64,000 nt of DNA from Cognatundibacterium curvum (GCF_014284235.1 NZ_JACOGD010000002.1:434001-498000), one strand, 5' to 3'. Positions 10,443-19,135 are shown, counted from the stretch's first letter. Numbers and translations are program-made. Notes: generated by a model not told the origin, from the sequence alone.

Positions 10443-11654
10443 ATGACACGTTACTCTTATTTTTGTCCATGCCCGCGCGGCATGGAAATTGCGCTGGCTG
10501 AAGAGCTGGCTGAAATCGCGGCAATGGATAAAACCATGGCTGTCCACAATCAGGTGCCGGGCGGCGTGCATTGCTCTGGCAGCCTGCAGGATGGCTGGCG
10601 TATCAACCTGCATTCGCGCATCGCTTCGCGCGTATTGATGCGCATGGGGCATTCCAGCTATGCCAATGAAAACGATATTTACGATCTGGTGCTGGAACAG
10701 CCATGGGAAGACTGGTTCGGCTATCACCACACCATACGGGTGGATGTGACTGCAGTGAAGTCGCCGCTCAAGAGTCTGGAATTCACGACGCTGAAAATCA
10801 AGGATGCGATCTGCGACCGTTTCCGCGATCAGTTCACCCAGCGTCCATCTGTGAATACCCGTAATCCTGATATGCGCATCGTCGGTTTTCTGGATGCGAG
10901 AAATTTTACGATTTACCTGGATTTGTCTGGCGAGCCTTTGTTCAAACGCGGCTGGCGTCTGGAAACCGGTGATGCACCTCTGCGTGAAAATCTGGCGGCG
11001 GGTTTGCTGCGTACCGCAGGCTGGAAACCAGGTACGCCGCTGTTCGACCCTATGTGTGGCTCCGGCACTATCCTGATCGAGGCAGCGCAGATACTGGCTG
11101 GCATACCACCAGGCCTGAAGCGTGAATTTGCATTCGAAAAATTCCATCAGTTTGACCAGGATGCCTGGAATGCGATCAAGGCGCAGGCCAAGCCGCATCC
11201 TTTACCGGCTGAGCCAACTTTGTTCGGCAGCGATATTTCCGGCGACATGGTGGTCATGACGCGCAATAATCTGAATAAAGCCGGTATCCGTTTTGAAGTG
11301 CCGCTCAAGCAGATCGAGGCGCAGGAAATCAAAGCGCCGACCACCCAACCAGGCATATTGCTGACCAATCCGCCTTACGGTGAGCGTATCGGTGTGCGTG
11401 GTGACAGCAATCTGGAATCGGATGAACTGGCCAGAGAATTTTTCAGCGCGTTCAGCGCCACGCTGAAACAGCGCTTTGCCGGCTGGAGTGTGTTTTTGTT
11501 TACCGCCGATCTGAGCGTGCCAAAACTGCTGCGCCTGAAAGAAGCACGCAAAACGCCGTTTTTCAATGGTGCGCTGGAATGTCGCTTGTTCCGCTTCGAT
11601 ATGGTGGCAGGCTTCAACCGGCGTGAAGAGGCTAAGCCTAAAGCGCAGGATTGA
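10443..11654 (+). CDS. THUMP-domain rRNA guanine-N2 methyltransferase (RlmL-like)
   Basis: A 403-residue class I SAM-dependent RNA methyltransferase. The N-terminal ~160 residues form a ferredoxin-like/THUMP RNA-binding region; the C-terminal half has the SAM-binding motif 'FDPMCGSGTILIEAA' and the N-methylation motif NPPY at 309-312. This corresponds to the N-terminal half of the fused E. coli RlmKL protein, which modifies G2445 of 23S rRNA, so the same target is likely but inferred. The RlmK half is absent, as in many non-enteric bacteria. It is followed by a 102-bp repeat element. Confidence 0.87.
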   Translation: MTRYSYFCPCPRGMEIALAEELAEIAAMDKTMAVHNQVPGGVHCSGSLQDGWRINLHSRIASRVLMRMGHSSYANENDIYDLVLEQPWEDWFGYHHTIRVDVTAVKSPLKSLEFTTLKIKDAICDRFRDQFTQRPSVNTRNPDMRIVGFLDARNFTIYLDLSGEPLFKRGWRLETGDAPLRENLAAGLLRTAGWKPGTPLFDPMCGSGTILIEAAQILAGIPPGLKREFAFEKFHQFDQDAWNAIKAQAKPHPLPAEPTLFGSDISGDMVVMTRNNLNKAGIRFEVPLKQIEAQEIKAPTTQPGILLTNPPYGERIGVRGDSNLESDELAREFFSAFSATLKQRFAGWSVFLFTADLSVPKLLRLKEARKTPFFNGALECRLFRFDMVAGFNRREEAKPKAQD

Positions 11655-11794
11655 ATGCTTCAGGTTTGAATCTGCAATAGTATGAAGGAAACAGCCGGCT
11701 CTCTGCAGAACTGGCTGTTTTGCTTTAGGCTCTCGGCTTTACATTCGAAATCCGGCTGGCCAGATGCGTCAGATGAGTCAGGCAAGTCACAAAT

Positions 11795-11896
11795 AGGACT
11801 TACGCAAAATTGTCCCTGCAAGGCATGGCGACGCAGGCAGTACGCATAGTACGACAAGGAGCCATAACGCTGCAGGGGCGGTTTTTCGTAAGTCCT
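11795..11896 (-). repeat. 102-bp palindromic repeat element, copy 1
   Basis: First of three copies, in the opposite orientation to the other two. It begins AGGACTTACGCAAAA and ends with the near-complement TTTTTCGTAAGTCCT (one mismatch in 15). Inside, CCCTGCA pairs with TGCAGGG in register, ATGGC with GCCAT, and GTAC with GTAC at the centre, so nearly the whole element can fold as one hairpin. It ends 23 bp before the start codon of the succinate-semialdehyde dehydrogenase gene and so may form part of its promoter or leader. No target-site duplication is clear. Confidence 0.9.
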
Positions 11897-11919
11897 GACA
11901 AAATAAGAAAGGGATGAAT

Positions 11920-13398
11920 ATGCAGCACGCAGCACAGACTTTAGCTTTGCAGGACCCCGCATTATTGAAGGAGTCCGCCTATATCAATGGCGCATGGCAC
12001 GATAGCGCAGACCGCTTTGACGTTGTTAACCCATCCAATGGCAGCTTGCTGGCACAGGTCAGCAATCTGGATAGCGATGACGCAGAGCGCGCGATTCAGG
12101 CAGCACAGACGGCGTTTGGCCCCTGGTCGGCAAAGACAGGTAAGGAACGCGCGCAACTGATGCGGCGCTGGTTTGATCTGATGATCGCGCATGCCGATGA
12201 TCTGGCGCGCATCATGACAGCGGAGCAGGGCAAACCCCTGGCTGAAGCCAAGGGCGAGGTGATCTATGGTGCCAGTTTTATAGAGTGGTTTGGCGAAGAA
12301 GCGAAACGGGTTGCTGGTGATGTGCTGAGCACGACTGCAGCGGATAAACGCATGCTGGTCTTACGCCAGCCCATAGGCGTATGCGCGGCCATCACGCCCT
12401 GGAATTTCCCGATTGCGATGATTACCCGCAAAGTTGCTCCGGCCATTGCGGCTGGCTGCACTATCGTGATCAAGCCAGCTGAACAGACTCCGTTGTCCGC
12501 ATTGGCATTGGCGGAGCTGGCGCATCGCGCGGGTATTCCCGCTGGCGTAGTCAATGTCTTGACTGCAGACGGCGCACGTTCCGTAGCGATAGGAAAGCGC
12601 CTGTGCGAAAGCACGGTAGTCCGGCATTTGTCGTTCACAGGGTCTACGCCGGTTGGCCGCATCCTGATGCAGCAATCTGCGCCTACGATTAAAAAACTGG
12701 CGCTGGAACTCGGTGGTCATGCCCCTTTCATCGTCTTTGAGGACGCGGATCTGGATGCGGCGGTAGAGGGCGCATTGCAATCAAAGTATCGCAATGCCGG
12801 ACAGACTTGCGTCTGCACGAATCGCTTTTATGTCCATCGTTCGCTGTATCAGGAATTCGTTGCGAAACTGGTGGCTGGCGCGCGCAAAATCCAGGTCGGT
12901 GACGGCTTTGCGGCTGGCGTGCAGCAGGGGCCGATGATCGATGCGCAGGCGATTGCCAAAGTACAGGAACATGTCAGCGATGCGCTCAGCAAAGGTGCGC
13001 AACTGTGTGCGGGCGGTCAGCAACATGCAGCTGGCGCCTTATTTTTCGAACCCACGGTATTGGCAAATGTCACAGACGACATGCTGGTCATGCAAGAAGA
13101 AACTTTTGGCCCGGTTGCAGCCGTCATGCCTTTTGATACCGAGGAGCAGGTAATCGCCGCTGCCAATGCGACCGATTTTGGTCTTGCTTCTTACTTTTAT
13201 TCACGTGATATCGCACGCGTCTGGCGGGTGGCAGAAAAACTCGAATACGGTATGGTCGGCATCAATACCGGTCTCATGTCTAACGAGGTGGCTCCGTTCG
13301 GTGGCGTGAAGCAGTCGGGTCTGGGACGCGAAGGTTCCCGTTACGGGATGGATGAATATTTGGAAATGAAATACCTGTGTATGGGGCAGATGCAATAG
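11920..13398 (+). CDS. gabD: NAD(P)-dependent succinate-semialdehyde dehydrogenase
   Basis: Oxidises succinate semialdehyde to succinate, the last step of GABA degradation. The 492-residue protein is a typical aldehyde dehydrogenase: 'ITPWNFPIAMITRKVAPAIA' (cofactor binding), the general base E263 in 'LELGGHAPF', the nucleophile C297 in 'NAGQTCVC', and the SSADH-type end 'SGLGREGSRYGMDEYLEMKY'. The second cysteine of CVC (C299) is the one that makes some SSADHs redox-sensitive. The start at 11920 is preferred over 11914 because AAGAAAGGG ends just before 11914. No gabT or GABA permease is adjacent; the 102-bp repeat lies directly upstream. Confidence 0.9.
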   Translation: MQHAAQTLALQDPALLKESAYINGAWHDSADRFDVVNPSNGSLLAQVSNLDSDDAERAIQAAQTAFGPWSAKTGKERAQLMRRWFDLMIAHADDLARIMTAEQGKPLAEAKGEVIYGASFIEWFGEEAKRVAGDVLSTTAADKRMLVLRQPIGVCAAITPWNFPIAMITRKVAPAIAAGCTIVIKPAEQTPLSALALAELAHRAGIPAGVVNVLTADGARSVAIGKRLCESTVVRHLSFTGSTPVGRILMQQSAPTIKKLALELGGHAPFIVFEDADLDAAVEGALQSKYRNAGQTCVCTNRFYVHRSLYQEFVAKLVAGARKIQVGDGFAAGVQQGPMIDAQAIAKVQEHVSDALSKGAQLCAGGQQHAAGALFFEPTVLANVTDDMLVMQEETFGPVAAVMPFDTEEQVIAAANATDFGLASYFYSRDIARVWRVAEKLEYGMVGINTGLMSNEVAPFGGVKQSGLGREGSRYGMDEYLEMKYLCMGQMQ

Positions 13399-13478
13399 TG
13401 CTCTTCACTTGAGCCTGCTTAGGATCTGTTAACAAAGACAGGCTCAGACCTTGTTTAAGCCAAAAAAAGAAAGAATTT

Positions 13479-14681
13479 ATGCGTTCCTCGACGCCTATGA
13501 ACAGCACCGCGCTGGCCTGTATTCTGGCTGCGCTGGCGATGCTGGGGCCTTTTGCGATTGACACTTATTTGCCGGCGTTTCCGGCTATTCAACAAAGCCT
13601 GCAGGCGCATACGCTGGAAGTGCAGCAGACGCTGACCGCTTACATGCTGTCGTTCGCGGTGATGACCTTATGGCATGGTGCTTTGTCTGATTCCTTCGGT
13701 CGCCGCAATGTAATCCTGATTGCCTTGTCGGTATTTGCTGTTGCCAGTTTTGGATGCGCTTCAGCACACAATATTCATTATTTATGGGGATTCAGGATAC
13801 TCCAGGGCGTGTCGGCCGGTGCCGGTATGGTGGTGGGGCGCGCGATTATTCGCGACTTGTATGAAGGGCCTGAGGCTGAAAAGTTATTGTCACTGGTGAC
13901 CATGATTTTTTCTATCGCGCCTGCAATTGCCCCCATTTTAGGTGGCTGGCTGGTCGGAATTTGGGGGTGGCGTGCTATCTTTTTGTTGTTATTTGGCTAC
14001 ACTGTTGTGCTGTGGATTGCATGTTATCGCTGGCTGCCAGAATCTTTAACAATTGATAAGAGACAAGCTTTTAGTGCAGATTTTTTGTGGTCCAGTTACC
14101 GCCAGGTATTTCGCTCCAGGTTGTTTTATCTGAAGGCGGGCACGATAGCGTTTAATTTTGCCGGTTTGTTTTTGTATATCTCTGCAGCGCCTGCGTTTAT
14201 TACTCAGCACCTGAAACTGGGTGCCGACCAGTTTGGCTGGCAATTTGTACCTACCGTCGGCGGTATCTTTCTCGGCGCTCTGGCGGCCAATCGTATGGCC
14301 GGTAAATTGACGGTCTGGGTCCAGGTAAATGCTGGCTTTTGCTTTTTAATAGGAGCAGCATTCACTAATGTCGTTTATCACGCGCTGTTTGCTCCTCAGT
14401 TGTTCTGGTCTGTGATGCCCTTATTTTTTTATGCTTTTGGCATGTCTTTGGTGGCGCCGGGTGCAACTTTATTGGTATTGGACCTGTTTCCGGAAATTCG
14501 TGGCGTAGTGGCATCTTGCCAGTCTGCCAGCGTCACTTTTGTCAGTGCGCTCATAGCGGGCCTGGTTGCACCAGCACTTGATCATGCCGTATTTTCACTG
14601 GCCTTGGGACAGCTCACATGCTGCGTGATCGCGGCCAGTCTGTGGTATTCAGGCAGGCGTTTTTCACGTTCACACATGTAA
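13479..14681 (+). CDS. Bcr/CflA-family multidrug efflux MFS transporter
   Basis: A 400-residue major facilitator protein with 12 predicted helices. 'LGPFAIDTYLPAFPAI' in the first helix, 'GALSDSFGRRNVIL' in loop 2-3 and 'RILQGVSAGAGMVVGRAIIRD' in helices 4-5 are signatures of the Bcr/CflA drug:H+ antiporter subgroup (bicyclomycin/chloramphenicol exporters). The substrate cannot be deduced. It lies 80 bp after gabD; that gap holds an imperfect inverted repeat (GAGCCTG 13411-13417 with CAGGCTC 13439-13445) without a T tract. Confidence 0.88.
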   Translation: MRSSTPMNSTALACILAALAMLGPFAIDTYLPAFPAIQQSLQAHTLEVQQTLTAYMLSFAVMTLWHGALSDSFGRRNVILIALSVFAVASFGCASAHNIHYLWGFRILQGVSAGAGMVVGRAIIRDLYEGPEAEKLLSLVTMIFSIAPAIAPILGGWLVGIWGWRAIFLLLFGYTVVLWIACYRWLPESLTIDKRQAFSADFLWSSYRQVFRSRLFYLKAGTIAFNFAGLFLYISAAPAFITQHLKLGADQFGWQFVPTVGGIFLGALAANRMAGKLTVWVQVNAGFCFLIGAAFTNVVYHALFAPQLFWSVMPLFFYAFGMSLVAPGATLLVLDLFPEIRGVVASCQSASVTFVSALIAGLVAPALDHAVFSLALGQLTCCVIAASLWYSGRRFSRSHM

Positions 14682-15061
14682 ACCAAACAAGACCTTGCAG
14701 CGTTAACTTCATGCTCAAAAACAATTTTTTGGCGGGGTCTTGAAATCTAGGTGATTTCCCTTATATGCATGGTGCTGTGCAGCATCCGCAAAAATTGCCT
14801 ATAATGTGGCCTTAAGTCGTGAATAGATGCTAATTTGATGTGAACTTATCAGTGTCTGTCATGTCTTTATATTGCAACGCTTTGTAGTGCCTTGTTGTGA
14901 ATTTGTTCGATTTCATCAAAGCGTCATTTTGTGCAGGTAAGGTGTCGCTTGTCATTGAATCAATCTTGGTTCAAGGCTGTAAAGAACCTGCAATCTGTTT
15001 TTTGCTGTGCCTGGCTCTTTGGTGTCAGCAAAAATTAACATTCATTTTTGGATACTAGACA
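14682..15061 (+). other. Intergenic region: porin promoter and long leader
   Basis: 380 bp without a gene. A perfect TATAAT lies at 14800-14805, with no good -35 at normal spacing (nearest TGTGCA at 14776). If used, it gives a porin leader of about 250 nt. A stem-loop precedes the start codon (listed separately). Nothing else recognisable was seen. Confidence 0.5.
14999..15034 (+). promoter_or_regulatory. Stem-loop in the porin 5' leader
   Basis: TTTTTGCTG (14999-15007) pairs perfectly with CAGCAAAAA (15026-15034) across an 18-nt loop, ending 27 nt before the porin ATG. Outer-membrane porin mRNAs are commonly controlled post-transcriptionally through their leaders; a role here is inference. 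A terminator is unlikely because no T run follows. Confidence 0.5.
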
Positions 15062-16078
15062 ATGAAAAAATCATTCCTCGCACTCGCTCTGATGGGTGCT
15101 TTCTCTGGCGCAGCTTTTGCTCAATCTTCCGTAACTATCTACGGCGTAGCTGACGTTGGCGTTCAAGGTGTTAGCGCTGGTGCTGGTAAAAAAGCGATGG
15201 TAACTAGCGGCCAACAAGGCGGTTCCCGTCTGGGTTTCAAAGGCACTGAAGATCTGGGTGGTGGTCTGAAAGCTAACTTCGTTCTGGAACAAGGCGTTAA
15301 GATCGATGATGGTTCTTCTGATCAAGGTGGCCGTACATTCGGTCGTACAACTCTGGTTGGCCTGTCTGGCGATTTCGGTTCTGTGAACCTGGGTCGTGAC
15401 AAGACTACAACTCTGAAATTCTTCGACAAGTACGATCCGTTTGGTTCCGCACTGGTTAACAACGGTAACGGTACACGTGCTCTGTATTTCGTAGCTGGCA
15501 AAACAGCACAAGATACAAACGGCCGCGTTAGCAATGCGATTTTCTACAACACTCCAGATCTGAGTGGTTTCACAGCATCCGCTTCTTACGGCGCTGGCGA
15601 AGCAGCTGGTGACAACTCTGCAAACCGTTCTGTTGGCCTGACAGCTGGTTACAAAGTTGACGCGCTGGAAGTTGGCTACAACTACGCAAAAGACAATGTT
15701 GTTGGCAATGCTGTTTCTGCAAACACAGTTGCTGCTGCTTACGACTTCGGCGTAGCTAAGCCAGTTTTCCTGTTCCAAAAACAGAAAGACGACAAAGGTA
15801 TGGATCGTAAGATCTACACTCTGGCTGTTAGCGCACCTGTAACTGCAACTGGCAAAGTATTGGCTGGTTTCACTAAAGTGTCTGACTCTGCAGTAGCTAA
15901 AGACGTTAAACAGTTCTCCCTGGGCTATGTCCACGGTCTGTCTAAGCGTACTGACCTGTATGCAGCATACGCATACGCTAAACAAGATGCTAAAGCTGAC
16001 CTGGTTAGCGCAGCATTCGGTGGCGTTGCTGGCTCCAAAGTTCACGAACTGACAGCTGGCGTTCAACACCGCTTCTAA
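15062..16078 (+). CDS. Burkholderiales-type general outer-membrane porin
   Basis: A 338-residue trimeric-type porin of the Gram-negative porin family (OmpC-like group of Betaproteobacteria). The signal peptide is cleaved after 'SGAAFA', giving mature QSSVTIYGVADVGV, a characteristic N-terminus. The body alternates short beta strands and loops ('GGGLKANFVLEQGV', 'FGSVNLGRDKTT'), and it ends 'LTAGVQHRF' with the C-terminal Phe needed for BAM recognition. Codon use is strongly biased, consistent with very high expression, which also leaves a long spurious antisense frame. It has its own terminator and a long leader. Confidence 0.95.
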   Translation: MKKSFLALALMGAFSGAAFAQSSVTIYGVADVGVQGVSAGAGKKAMVTSGQQGGSRLGFKGTEDLGGGLKANFVLEQGVKIDDGSSDQGGRTFGRTTLVGLSGDFGSVNLGRDKTTTLKFFDKYDPFGSALVNNGNGTRALYFVAGKTAQDTNGRVSNAIFYNTPDLSGFTASASYGAGEAAGDNSANRSVGLTAGYKVDALEVGYNYAKDNVVGNAVSANTVAAAYDFGVAKPVFLFQKQKDDKGMDRKIYTLAVSAPVTATGKVLAGFTKVSDSAVAKDVKQFSLGYVHGLSKRTDLYAAYAYAKQDAKADLVSAAFGGVAGSKVHELTAGVQHRF

Positions 16079-16110
16079 TCTTTACGGGCTTAGCCTGTAT
16101 TGATTTGAAA

Positions 16111-16135
16111 AGAGCAGCTCAGGCTGCTCTTTTTT
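16111..16135 (+). terminator. Rho-independent terminator of porin gene
   Basis: AGAGCAGC, a 4-base loop and GCTGCTCT form a perfect 8-bp stem followed by a run of T, 33 bp after the porin stop. Confidence 0.93.
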
Positions 16136-16226
16136 ATTGGAATTCAGCTAAATACCTGGCGTAATCAGGCACTGCGCCGTGCTGTTTGTTACAATGAAAG
16201 AATTCCGGCTTCACCGAAAGACCATC

Positions 16227-16664
16227 ATGAAAAACGCTCTCCTGCCCATCGCCGCAGTGATTTTCGCTGCCCAGCTTGCTACACCTGTGTGCGCCCAAAT
16301 GCCAGCTAAAGCTGAGGTGCCACCGCCACCGAAAATGGAAAAACTGGAAGAGGGGCCAACTGAAAAGAATTTATCTGTCGGTAAGCCTGAGCAAAAAAAT
16401 AAAGTTGTCGAAAAAAAGAATAATGCAGGCAAAGTCACTGAAGTCGAAGTGAAGTCTGGCAAAAGCAGTTACACCCTGAAAGCAGACCCTCAGGCGGGTA
16501 ATGCTCAGCCTGGTACCGTACAAGGTCAGGGTAATCGTGCTGCCCAATGGACACTCCTGGAGTTCGGCGGAAAAAAAGAAGCCAAAGAAGCGCCGGAACC
16601 CTTACCCGTCTTACCGCCAGCTCCGGGCAAGCCAGCCCCCGCCAGCGCAGCAGCAAAAAAATAA
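16227..16664 (+). CDS. DUF2782-family exported protein
   Basis: A 145-residue protein with a signal peptide (MKNALLPIAAVIFAAQLATP, cleavage after 'VCA'), then a Pro/Lys/Glu-rich region and a small domain 'VTEVEVKSGKSSYTLKADPQ' matching the DUF2782 family, which is regularly found beside thrB in Betaproteobacteria. The C-terminus is again Pro/Ala-rich. The function is unknown. The frame opens 16 codons earlier (16179); the ATG at 16227 is chosen because the signal peptide starts there. Its stop lies 21 bp before thrB, so the two are probably cotranscribed. Confidence 0.75.
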   Translation: MKNALLPIAAVIFAAQLATPVCAQMPAKAEVPPPPKMEKLEEGPTEKNLSVGKPEQKNKVVEKKNNAGKVTEVEVKSGKSSYTLKADPQAGNAQPGTVQGQGNRAAQWTLLEFGGKKEAKEAPEPLPVLPPAPGKPAPASAAAKK

Positions 16665-16685
16665 CATCGTTGATAAGAAAAGAGT

Positions 16686-17651
16686 ATGGCAGTTTTTACC
16701 CCCGTTTCTCTGGAAGATCTGAGTTCTTGGATAGATCAGTTCCCATTAGGCAAAGTCAGTGCAGTGAAGGGCATCTCTTCAGGCATAGAAAACAGTAATT
16801 TCTTTATCACCACTGAAGCAGGGGAGTATGTACTGACCATTTTCGAGAACCTGAATTTTGAGCAACTGCCTTTTTACCTGAAACTGATGCGTCACCTGGC
16901 GGATCACGGGGTATTGGTTCCTGCGCCGGTTGCCAACCGCGATGGAGAACTGGTTGTGCCCTTGCACGGTAAGCCAGCTGCGATAGTCAGTAAGCTGGAG
17001 GGAAGTTCCCAAATGCAGCCACAGGCTGTACATTGCGCTGCCGTGGGTCAAATGCTGGCGAAAATGCATTTAGCTGGTACCAGCTTCCCTTTGTTTCAAA
17101 AAAATCTGCGCGCCTCAGACTGGTGGCATCTGACCGTACCTAAGGTCTTGCCTTTCATCAGCGATGATTTGCAACACTTACTGCGTGCAGAAATCCACTT
17201 CCAGGATGCCTTTGAGGCTAGCGCCATCTATAAAGCCTTGCCACGCGGCCCTGTACATGCCGATTTGTTCCGTAATAATGTGATGTTCTCAGGTGAGCAA
17301 CTCACCGGTTTTTTTGATTTTTATTTTGCAGGCTGTGACACCTGGTTGTTCGATGTGGCAGTGACGGTCAATGACTGGTGTATAGACCTTGCCACCGGCA
17401 CGTTGGATAACGCACGGGTCATTGCTATGCTGAGCGCCTATCACGCAGTCCGGCCGTTCACCCCGGAAGAAAGTAGTGCATGGCAGCCGCTGTTGCGTGC
17501 TGCGGCCTTGCGTTTCTGGCTCTCCCGTTTGTACGATTTCTATCAGCCACGGGATGCAGAAATGCTCACGCCGCATGATCCGGCACACTTTGAACGCATC
17601 TTGCGCCTGCGCGAATCCCAACCTGTTCCACCTTTGCCTGTTAATTCATGA
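16686..17651 (+). CDS. thrB: Homoserine kinase (APH-fold type)
   Basis: Phosphorylates homoserine for threonine synthesis. The 321-residue protein belongs to the choline/aminoglycoside-kinase-like ThrB type used by many Proteobacteria, not the GHMP type of enterics. The N-terminal '[15 protein letters not shown]', the catalytic loop '[14 protein letters not shown]' and the metal-binding '[16 protein letters not shown]' are intact. The stop overlaps the next gene's start by 4 bp (ATGA), giving a DUF2782-thrB-BPSS1780 unit. Confidence 0.93.
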   Translation: MAVFTPVSLEDLSSWIDQFPLGKVSAVKGISSGIENSNFFITTEAGEYVLTIFENLNFEQLPFYLKLMRHLADHGVLVPAPVANRDGELVVPLHGKPAAIVSKLEGSSQMQPQAVHCAAVGQMLAKMHLAGTSFPLFQKNLRASDWWHLTVPKVLPFISDDLQHLLRAEIHFQDAFEASAIYKALPRGPVHADLFRNNVMFSGEQLTGFFDFYFAGCDTWLFDVAVTVNDWCIDLATGTLDNARVIAMLSAYHAVRPFTPEESSAWQPLLRAAALRFWLSRLYDFYQPRDAEMLTPHDPAHFERILRLRESQPVPPLPVNS

Positions 17652-18421
17652 ATGCGATGCCTGCCTTGACCGGATGGTCGTGGGTGAAGCGCGGCTTTGC
17701 CTATTTCAAACAACAGCCAGCAGAAATGTTGAGCCTGTTTTTTGCCTATATGTTTTGTTTGCTGTTGGCAGGAATTATTCCCTTGCTCGGCGTAGTGCTG
17801 CCATTTTTGCTGATGCCGGTTTTCTCTATGGGGTTCATGCAGGCTTGTCAGGATATTGATCTGAAGAAGAAAGTCACGCTGCCAGTGTTGTTCAGCGGTT
17901 TTCGTGCCAAGCGCTGGCCTGCATTGATTAATCTGGGCGTCTTGTTTTTACTGGCAATGACGATCGCGGTTGCTGCGTCTAAGCTCGTTGGCAATGCAGA
18001 ATTATTCACGGTGCTGACCAGCACTGAACCACCCGACCCGAAAACGGTGGACGCGGGTAATCTGATGCAGGGTATGCTGGTGATGGGACTGGTCTTTATG
18101 CCTGCATTAATGGCATTCTGGTACGCCGGCCCTTTAATTTTTTGGCAGAAAATGTCGGTTGCTAAGGCCTTATTTTTCAGCTTTTTATCAGTGAAGCGTG
18201 CCTGGCGCGTTTTCCTGGTGTATTGCCTGTGCTGGTTGTTGCTGGCTGGTCTGTTGCCGGCCTTGATAATGGAAGTGCTGGTCGCGATTGCCGGACAGGA
18301 AGCGATGCTGCTGCTGTTCATGCTTCCTGTGCTGTCCGTGCTGACCACGATACGCTATTGCTCGTTTTACCCAAGCTACACCGATGTGTTCGGTGTGCCG
18401 GACGTGGAAACTCAGGCCTGA
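17648..18421 (+). CDS. BPSS1780-family membrane protein
   Basis: A 257-residue integral membrane protein with about six helices and the N-terminal '[20 protein letters not shown]', typical of the BPSS1780 family (membrane proteins of unknown function in Burkholderiales). It is translationally coupled to thrB. Its last 10 bp overlap the 3' end of the convergent osmC gene, so both stop codons are nested. No function can be assigned. Confidence 0.8.
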   Translation: MNAMPALTGWSWVKRGFAYFKQQPAEMLSLFFAYMFCLLLAGIIPLLGVVLPFLLMPVFSMGFMQACQDIDLKKKVTLPVLFSGFRAKRWPALINLGVLFLLAMTIAVAASKLVGNAELFTVLTSTEPPDPKTVDAGNLMQGMLVMGLVFMPALMAFWYAGPLIFWQKMSVAKALFFSFLSVKRAWRVFLVYCLCWLLLAGLLPALIMEVLVAIAGQEAMLLLFMLPVLSVLTTIRYCSFYPSYTDVFGVPDVETQA

Positions 18422-18867
18422 ACGTCGTGCTCTGAAGGCAATTCACTGTCTTCGATAATTTCAAAGCTATGTGTCATGCTGGCCGTTTTTTCCAGCATGA
18501 TTGATGCGGAGCAATATTTTTCGTGAGAGAGTTTGATGGCGCGCTCGACCGTAGCAGGCTTCAGATTGCGGCCACGCACCACGAAGTGGAAATTGATTTT
18601 CGTGAACACCTTAGGCTCGGTTTCTGCACGTTCAGCACTCAATTTGAGGTCGCAACCACGTACATCTTGCTTACTCTTCCTCAAAATCAGCACCACATCA
18701 TAAGCCGTGCATCCACCGGTGCCCAGCAACAGCATTTCCATCGGCCTCGGTGCCAGATTGCGGCCACCACCTTCCGGCGCGCCATCCATCAGTACGGCGT
18801 GACCAGAGCCTGTTTCTGCTAAAAAAGACATACCGGATGTTCCTGTCCAGCGTACCGTTGCTTCCAT
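18412..18867 (-). CDS. OsmC/Ohr-family peroxide-handling protein
   Basis: A 151-residue OsmC-family protein. The two redox cysteines, C53 in 'GTGGCTAYDV' and C119 in 'HEKYCSAS', are both present, so it may act as a thiol peroxidase; the spacing and 'GGRNLAPRPMEMLL' suggest the YhfA-like subgroup rather than Ohr. The ATG at 18867 has AAGGAAAG 4 bp upstream and is preferred over an ATG 11 codons earlier. A good promoter lies just upstream (18901-18930). Confidence 0.85.
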   Translation of the reverse strand: MEATVRWTGTSGMSFLAETGSGHAVLMDGAPEGGGRNLAPRPMEMLLLGTGGCTAYDVVLILRKSKQDVRGCDLKLSAERAETEPKVFTKINFHFVVRGRNLKPATVERAIKLSHEKYCSASIMLEKTASMTHSFEIIEDSELPSEHDVQA

Positions 18868-18900
18868 ATTCTTTCCTTCTTGTTGAGTGACTTGCATCAC

Positions 18901-18930
18901 AGTGTAGCCCAGAGCGGGCAGGGCTTACAA
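18901..18930 (-). promoter_or_regulatory. Sigma70 promoter of the osmC-family gene
   Basis: On the minus strand TTGTAA (-35) and TACACT (-10) are separated by 18 bp, 34 bp ahead of the chosen start codon. Confidence 0.65.
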
Positions 18931-19000
18931 TCCTGAGTCCTGCTTCCGACTGTATCCCGTGTATTTAGAGGGAATCTTCGCATAAATCCGGGAAATTTTC

Positions 19001-19029
19001 TTGCACTGCACAATTTCTTCACCTATTAT
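19001..19029 (+). promoter_or_regulatory. Sigma70 promoter of candidate small RNA
   Basis: TTGCAC (19001-19006) and TATTAT (19024-19029) with the ideal 17-bp spacer. Transcription would start near 19036. No open frame with a ribosome-binding site follows before the terminator at 19107. Confidence 0.7.
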
Positions 19030-19035
19030 TGACTC

Positions 19036-19135
19036 ATCGGTTAGTTATTCTTCTTGAGCAGCTAACCACGCTTTGTCTCCTCCACCTACTCCTTTGGTGG
19101 ATTCCACCCGAAGCCTGGTCTTCGGGTATTTTTTT
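19036..19135 (+). ncRNA. Candidate ~100-nt trans-acting small RNA
   Basis: A free-standing transcription unit between osmC and rplM. Predicted from its promoter and terminator, it would be about 100 nt with three stem-loops: GGTTAG (19039-19044) with CTAACC (19062-19067); TCCACC (19081-19086) with GGTGGA (19096-19101), with the loop TACTCCTTT; and a terminator stem CCCGAAG/CTTCGGG followed by a T run. Between stems 1 and 2 is a CU-rich single strand (GTCTCCTCCACC). The CUCC/CUCCUUU motifs resemble the anti-Shine-Dalgarno sequence, as in sRNAs that block ribosome-binding sites. No tRNA or known RNA family was recognised. It could instead be a 5' leader attenuator of rplM. Confidence 0.6.
19107..19134 (+). 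terminator. Rho-independent terminator of the candidate sRNA
   Basis: CCCGAAG (19107-19113), a 6-base loop and CTTCGGG (19120-19126) form a perfect 7-bp stem followed by TATTTTTTT. Confidence 0.9.

Noticed and set aside
11660..11962. 100-codon frame through repeat copy 1 (and similar frames at 22945 and over copy 3)
   Set aside because: The shared peptide comes only from the 102-bp element, which happens to lack stops in one frame. The substitutions are not protein-like.
13411..13445. Terminator after gabD
   Set aside because: GAGCCTG/CAGGCTC has a 21-bp loop and no following T run.
15071..16069. 332-codon open frame antisense to the porin gene
   Set aside because: It is a shadow of the strongly biased codons of the porin gene. 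The translation has no signal peptide, domain or plausible composition, and no ribosome-binding site.
19036..19135. tRNA gene
   Set aside because: The stems do not form a cloverleaf, there is no T-loop consensus and no CCA-adjacent acceptor stem.
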